From: Paramicrobacterium chengjingii
Lineage (GTDB): Bacteria; Actinomycetota; Actinomycetes; Actinomycetales; Microbacteriaceae
Assembly (NCBI RefSeq): GCF_011751765.2
Contig: NZ_CP061169.1
Location: 62,001-126,000, forward strand
Length of the DNA: 64,000 bases
Direction: 5' to 3'
A program made the position numbers and the translations under genes. The notes beneath the pieces are model-generated. The model had not been told where the DNA came from. It ran no database searches and saw only the letters and a list, made by a program, of their open reading frames with translations. Positions 59,952-64,000 of the stretch are shown here, one piece after another (position 1 is the stretch's first letter; the number at the start of each line of letters is the position of its first letter).

Positions 59952-61871
59952 ATGCCAGCATTGCGTTCACGAACTGTCACTAACGGACGAAACATGGCCG
60001 GGGCCCGCGCACTGCTGCGCGCCGCCGGCGTCAAGGGGAGCGATTTCGGCAAACCGATCATCGCCGTCGCCAACAGCTTCACAGAGTTCGTGCCTGGCCA
60101 CACGCATCTGCAGCCGGTCGGGCGCATCGTCTCCCAGGCGATTCAGGATGCTGGCGGCATCGCGCGCGAGTTCAACAGCATCGCGGTCGACGACGGCATC
60201 GCTATGGGCCACTCCGGCATGCTCTACTCGCTGCCGAGCCGCGACCTGATCGCCGACTCAGTTGAGTACATGGTGAATGCTCACTGCGCCGACGCACTCG
60301 TGTGCATCTCGAACTGCGACAAGATCACCCCGGGCATGCTGATGGCCGCGCTGCGACTCAACGTGCCGACGGTGTTCGTCTCGGGCGGGCCCATGGAGTC
60401 GGGCCGTGCGACGCTCGTCGACGGCTCGGTGCGCTCACTCGATCTCGTCGATGCGATCTCGGATGCCGTGAACGAGAACATCTCGGATGCCGACATGCTG
60501 CGCATTGAAGAAAGCGCGTGCCCCACCTGCGGTTCGTGTTCCGGCATGTTCACCGCGAATTCCATGAACTGCCTCACCGAGGCGATGGGACTGTCGCTAC
60601 CGGGCAACGGCTCGGTGCTTGCGACGCACACGGCCCGCAAGGCGTTGTATGAGAACGCCGGTAAGACCGTCGTCGACATTGCGACCCGCTACTACGACGG
60701 CGACGACGCCTCGGTTCTGCCGCGCGCAATCGCCAGCCCGGCGGCCTTCGAGAACGCCATGGCCCTCGACATCGCGATGGGCGGCTCGACGAACACGATT
60801 CTGCATCTGCTTGCCGCAGCGCACGAGGCGGGCATCAAATTCGGGCTCGACGAGATCGACGCTGTATCGCGCCGAGTGCCGTGCTTGGCGAAGGTGGCGC
60901 CCAACGTGGCGAATGGCCGCACCTACTACATGGAAGACGTGCATCGCGCTGGCGGCATCCCCGCGATTCTCGGTGAGCTCCATCGAGGAGGGATGCTCAA
61001 CGAGAACGTGCACAGCGTGCACTCGCCCTCGCTCACAGAGTGGCTTGCCAAGTGGGACGTGCGTGGCGGCACCGCGTCTGACGAGGCTACCGATCTCTGG
61101 TTCGCGGCGCCCGGCGGCAAACGCTCGTCGACGGCGTTCAGCCAATCGGAGCGGTGGGCCGACCTCGACACCGATGCCGCCGAGGGCTGCATCCACGATG
61201 TTGCACACGCATATTCCGTCGACGGCGGCCTCGCCGTGCTGCGCGGCAATCTCGCTGTCGACGGTGCTGTTGTGAAAACAGCTGGTGTCGATGAGTCGAT
61301 CTGGAGGTTCTCGGGCCCCGCCGTCGTATGTGAGTCGCAAGACGAGGCGGTGCAGAAGATCCTGGCAAAGGAGGTGGGGGAGGGGGACGTCGTCGTGATT
61401 CGCTACGAGGGGCCCAAGGGCGGCCCCGGCATGCAGGAGATGCTGTACCCCACGTCGTTCCTCAAGGGACGCGGCCTCGGCAAGAAGTGCGCGCTCATCA
61501 CCGACGGACGCTTCTCGGGCGGAACCTCGGGTCTGTCGATCGGGCACGTCTCGCCCGAAGCGGCATCCGGTGGTGACATCGCGCTTGTGGAGGACGGCGA
61601 CACCATCTCGATCGATATTCCCAACCGGGTGATGACGCTCGACGTGCCCGACGAGGTGCTCGATGAACGCCGGCGTGCGCTGCTTGCCTCCGGCGGTTTC
61701 GTTCCCCGCGAGCGCGAGCGCATTGTCTCGCCCGCGCTTCGGGCCTATGCCGCAATGGCGCTGTCTGCCGACAAGGGCGCTGTGCGCGACGTCGACAAGG
61801 TCGAGCGCGCGCTGCGCCTCATGGAAGCACAGGATGCTCTGGGAGCAGACGCCGCTGCGGTGCAGAGCTGA
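59952..61871 (+). CDS. ilvD: Dihydroxy-acid dehydratase IlvD
   Basis: This 639-residue iron-sulphur dehydratase acts in isoleucine and valine (and pantothenate) synthesis, converting dihydroxy acids to 2-keto acids. Family marks are [21 protein letters not shown], cluster cysteines in [12 protein letters not shown] and [11 protein letters not shown], and [12 protein letters not shown] near the C-terminus. The length fits the longer E. coli-like subtype. It starts at ATG 59952 with no clear ribosome binding site. Other ilv genes are not nearby. Confidence 0.96.
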   Translation: MPALRSRTVTNGRNMAGARALLRAAGVKGSDFGKPIIAVANSFTEFVPGHTHLQPVGRIVSQAIQDAGGIAREFNSIAVDDGIAMGHSGMLYSLPSRDLIADSVEYMVNAHCADALVCISNCDKITPGMLMAALRLNVPTVFVSGGPMESGRATLVDGSVRSLDLVDAISDAVNENISDADMLRIEESACPTCGSCSGMFTANSMNCLTEAMGLSLPGNGSVLATHTARKALYENAGKTVVDIATRYYDGDDASVLPRAIASPAAFENAMALDIAMGGSTNTILHLLAAAHEAGIKFGLDEIDAVSRRVPCLAKVAPNVANGRTYYMEDVHRAGGIPAILGELHRGGMLNENVHSVHSPSLTEWLAKWDVRGGTASDEATDLWFAAPGGKRSSTAFSQSERWADLDTDAAEGCIHDVAHAYSVDGGLAVLRGNLAVDGAVVKTAGVDESIWRFSGPAVVCESQDEAVQKILAKEVGEGDVVVIRYEGPKGGPGMQEMLYPTSFLKGRGLGKKCALITDGRFSGGTSGLSIGHVSPEAASGGDIALVEDGDTISIDIPNRVMTLDVPDEVLDERRRALLASGGFVPRERERIVSPALRAYAAMALSADKGAVRDVDKVERALRLMEAQDALGADAAAVQS

Positions 61872-61920
61872 GCGGGACAGCTCTGGTGCGGAACTGAACT
61901 GAGAGCCGCGGCCTTCGCGC

Positions 61921-62003
61921 TCACACATTCGGAGCTGCCCCTGCGGTTTCGGCGTGGCGGGAGCCTCTCGACGGTGTGTCGTCACGGATCTCCGAATGCG
62001 TGA
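61921..62003. terminator. Long-loop inverted repeat between ilvD and SGNH hydrolase gene
   Basis: The arms TCACACATTCGGAG (61921-61934) and CTCCGAATGCGTGA (61990-62003) pair at 13 of 14 positions around a 55-nt loop. It lies between convergent genes and could end transcripts from both sides, though the loop is unusually long for a terminator. Confidence 0.5.
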
Positions 62004-62071
62004 ACAGCCCGTCACAATGAGCTGATCGTCTGCTCCGGGAGACTGTCGTGTCTGCGCTGCGCCTCCCGCGC

Positions 62072-63223
62072 TCAGCTGGGCCAGGCGACTGCGGCGAAGC
62101 GCTCGCCGATGAGGCGGTGCGTTGCGGCATCCGGGTGCAAATTGTCAGGGAGCGGATGCTCGTCGGCATCGCCGGGTCCGTACAGTTCGAGCCCGTCGAG
62201 GTAGTGCAGGTGTGGGTCGTCAGCGGCGCGCTCGGCGACGATGCGTGCCAGCTGCTCGCGAATCACGGTGAGCGTCAGCTTGCCCGCCGCCACGTCGGCG
62301 GGGTCGCCCAGCGCCGTGAATTTCAGCTCACCGTGCGCGAGAGCATCCGGATCGAACCCGCCAGGCCCGGGTGTGTGCTCTTGAATGGGGCACAGAATCG
62401 GAGAGATGACGAGCAGCGGCGTCTCAGGATGGCCGTCTCGAATGGTGTCGAGAAACCCGTGCACTGCCGGCCCGAAGGCGCGGAGCCGCATCAGGTCGCT
62501 GTTCACGAGGTTGATGCCCATCTTGACGCTGATGAGGTCGGCCGAGGCGTCCCTGATCGTTCGCGCCATGAACGGGTCGAGAAGCGCGCTGCCGCCGAAC
62601 CCAAGGTTCACGAGGTTGAGGTCTCGAGATCGGGCGACCAGTGCCGGCCAGATCTGTGTCGGACGCGTCGCGTTCGAGCCGTGACTGATCGAACTGCCGT
62701 GATGCAGCCAGACGGGGCGGTCGTCGGCGACAGGGTGCACGGGAGCATTGGTGTGCAGCGCAACGAGAGTGATCGCCTCGTTGTGCGGAAGCCAGAGCTC
62801 GACGCACTTGTCGCCCGCTGGAAGACTCGTGAAGCGGATGCGGTCGGGCGGGCTCGCCTCGACGCTGCGCTCACCCGTCTGCATGTCGATCGTGACGACA
62901 GTTGCATTCTTCAGCGAAGCCTGCGCGGTCACGTCGCCGTCGATGACGAAGTCAAAGATGCCGTGCGGTCGCGCCGGAACGCCGCGGAACCCGAAGCGAA
63001 CGGCGCCGGCCTCAAGCTCGATGCTAGTCGCCGCCGTTGTGAAGACGAGCCTCACGCCCGAGGGCTGAGACTCCGCCATGTCGATCTGCGGGTCGGCTGC
63101 CTGCCGCCGCGCCCATGCGGGCAGGCGATGCACCGTGAGGCCGTTGTCCGTTGACTCCAGGGAGTGTGCGCCGTGAACGAGCTGATCGGTGATGGTTGTG
63201 GTGAGTGAATCGTGAGTGGGCAT
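62072..63223 (-). CDS. SGNH/GDSL-type hydrolase
   Basis: This 383-residue esterase begins MPTHDSLTTTITDQL at the ATG complementary to 63221-63223; the much longer open frame upstream is antisense to the next gene. The N-terminal 160 residues form a jelly-roll-like domain. The SGNH blocks follow: GSSISHGS (nucleophile Ser), NLGFGGSALL (Gly), GINLVNSD (Asn) and DNLHPDAATH (Asp-x-x-His). No signal peptide is present, so it is probably cytosolic. The substrate is unknown; carbohydrate esters are likely in this architecture. Confidence 0.87.
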   Translation of the reverse strand: MPTHDSLTTTITDQLVHGAHSLESTDNGLTVHRLPAWARRQAADPQIDMAESQPSGVRLVFTTAATSIELEAGAVRFGFRGVPARPHGIFDFVIDGDVTAQASLKNATVVTIDMQTGERSVEASPPDRIRFTSLPAGDKCVELWLPHNEAITLVALHTNAPVHPVADDRPVWLHHGSSISHGSNATRPTQIWPALVARSRDLNLVNLGFGGSALLDPFMARTIRDASADLISVKMGINLVNSDLMRLRAFGPAVHGFLDTIRDGHPETPLLVISPILCPIQEHTPGPGGFDPDALAHGELKFTALGDPADVAAGKLTLTVIREQLARIVAERAADDPHLHYLDGLELYGPGDADEHPLPDNLHPDAATHRLIGERFAAVAWPS

Positions 63224-63286
63224 ATGCTCTTTTCCGTGGTTCCGAGTCTGCCACGGGTTGTCAGCCGCCGCCCACATACTTGAAGC

Positions 63287-63772
63287 ATGTGGCGGCCCGT
63301 GCGAATCGTGACGATGACGCTCGGCGCGATCATCGGTGGAGCAGTGGCGGCGGGGCTGTACGTGCTTGTCGGAACGCTCATCGAGAGCGCGATGCTGCAC
63401 GCCGAACTGGTGCCGGACATTGCGGTGATCTACGGATTGATCGGCGCTGTCGCCGGAGCGATAATCGGGCTTGTGTGCGGCGTCGCGGCAGCCGCCGTTG
63501 TTGTTTCGCTCCGCCGATCGCGTCGTTCTCGTGCGAGAATCTGGTGGGCGACGCTCGCCTCGGTAGTTGCCGGAACGAGCGTTTTGGCCTGGATGTTCGG
63601 AGCCCTGAGCTCCATCGAGCACAACCTGGCACTGATCGGAGCTGGAGCGATTCTCATCACTCTGCTCGCGTCCATCGGGCTGACATTGTGCGAGCGTCGG
63701 CAGCGGGCGCGGATCACGCGAGCACATGCGTCCCGGAGAGCCGCTCAAGCTGCTCCCAGACGCCCGCGCTGA
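63287..63772 (+). CDS. Small four-helix membrane protein of unknown function
   Basis: This 161-residue protein has four hydrophobic segments (about residues 9-31, 44-72, 84-104 and 112-133) and an Arg/Ala-rich tail. I recognise no family; the plan is like that of 21434-21904. Its last 59 bp overlap the 3' end of a convergent SDR gene. The tail in the overlap is low-complexity, so the true functional protein may end near residue 140. Confidence 0.58.
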   Translation: MWRPVRIVTMTLGAIIGGAVAAGLYVLVGTLIESAMLHAELVPDIAVIYGLIGAVAGAIIGLVCGVAAAAVVVSLRRSRRSRARIWWATLASVVAGTSVLAWMFGALSSIEHNLALIGAGAILITLLASIGLTLCERRQRARITRAHASRRAAQAAPRRPR

Positions 63773-64000
63773 CGCCCGGCTCCGGTGCGGCGGTTCTCGG
63801 CAGGGGTGCGATCGAAACAGGAAGCCCGCGGATGCCTTCGCGTGGCGCGTAGTACTCGCCGCCCGTCGCGGAGGGGTCAGTGAGCGCGCGCACAGCAGAC
63901 CACGCAGCCGCATCTTTCCCCTGTGCCCACGGCGTATAGGGGTTGCGCTGGTACGGGGTGGTCGCATCCCTGATGCCGGGTCGAAGCGGCGTCTTCGCGT
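63714..64000 (-). CDS. SDR family oxidoreductase, C-terminal part (5' end beyond window)
   Basis: Translation of the minus strand to the TGA at 63714-63716 gives 95 residues. They include AVRALTDPSATGGEYYAPRE then IRGLPVSIAPL, ending with VWEQLERLSGTHVLA. This is the C-terminal region of retinol dehydrogenase/protochlorophyllide reductase-like SDR enzymes, common in actinobacteria. The catalytic part is outside the window. It overlaps the convergent membrane-protein gene by 59 bp. Confidence 0.75.
   Translation of the reverse strand, partial: AKTPLRPGIRDATTPYQRNPYTPWAQGKDAAAWSAVRALTDPSATGGEYYAPREGIRGLPVSIAPLPRTAAPEPGVSAGVWEQLERLSGTHVLA

Noticed and set aside
60597..62015. 472-codon open frame on the minus strand opposite ilvD
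   Set aside because: ilvD is complete and unmistakable on the plus strand. The antisense product has no recognisable domain.
63224..63967. Extended N-terminus of the SGNH hydrolase frame (248 extra codons)
   Set aside because: The added part is antisense to a membrane-protein gene and is low-complexity Arg/Ser sequence. The ATG at 63221-63223 gives a normal SGNH protein.
1..64000. CRISPR arrays, tRNA or rRNA genes, complete insertion sequences, phage genes
   Set aside because: I looked for evenly spaced repeats, cloverleaf-like sequences, transposase motifs and structural phage proteins and found none that stood up.

Overview
The window is high-GC, densely coded DNA from an actinobacterium, most likely of the family Microbacteriaceae. 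I base this on the GC-rich third codon positions, frequent GTG starts, apparently leaderless genes, actinobacterial Zur- and IdeR/DmdR-type boxes, an ECF42 sigma factor with a DGPF partner, a bacterial tricorn protease, a GapB-type GAPDH and a full ectABCD cluster. I saw no rRNA, tRNA, CRISPR array, complete insertion sequence or phage module.

Layout. 1-5 kb: an AztABCD-type zinc importer. aztA (cut by the window edge) diverges from aztB-aztD-aztC-aztD across a single Zur-like box, and two different AztD metallochaperones flank the zinc-binding protein AztC. 5-11 kb: a TetR/membrane-protein pair, then a two-component system (histidine kinase and NarL-type regulator) divergent from a MacB/FtsX-type ABC transporter. 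11-13 kb: an MFS efflux pump and its MarR regulator. 13-19 kb: a tricorn protease, a zinc alcohol dehydrogenase and a proline iminopeptidase. 19-27 kb: a run of divergent regulator/target pairs (MarR/quinone oxidoreductase, TetR/MFS, MarR/epoxide hydrolase, HxlR/hydrolase), most with clear palindromic operators. 28-32 kb: an iron-siderophore ABC importer (ATPase, lipoprotein, fused double permease) under an IdeR-type box. 32.6-33.5 kb: a VapBC toxin-antitoxin pair.

33.7-37.3 kb: bifunctional putA. 37.3-41 kb: a patch of unrelated genes plus a decayed proline iminopeptidase, ended by a second, diverged copy of the last codons of putA. This patch looks like an insertion at the 3' end of putA. 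41-46.9 kb: ECF42 sigma factor with DGPF protein, a DUF664 protein, two MFS pumps and a membrane protein. 47-50.5 kb: ectA-ectB-ectC-ectD for ectoine and hydroxyectoine, with a strong hairpin before ectD. 51-54 kb: a GyrI-like protein, gapB, a HepT toxin whose MntA antitoxin is truncated, and an internally deleted acetyltransferase. 54-59.9 kb: oxidoreductase/TetR and SDR/AraC divergent pairs, a GNAT, a spermidine-synthase-like protein and an MmyB-type regulator. 59.9-64 kb: ilvD, an SGNH hydrolase, a small membrane protein and the 3' end of an SDR gene cut by the window edge.

Taken together this is a chromosomal region of a free-living, osmotically adaptable actinobacterium: metal uptake (Zn, Fe), osmolyte synthesis, proline catabolism and many small efflux or detoxification switches. 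The most unusual features are the duplicated putA tail bracketing foreign-looking DNA, the doubled AztD around AztC, very compact leaderless divergent promoters, and several partly deleted genes. I found no clearly new defence or biosynthetic system.
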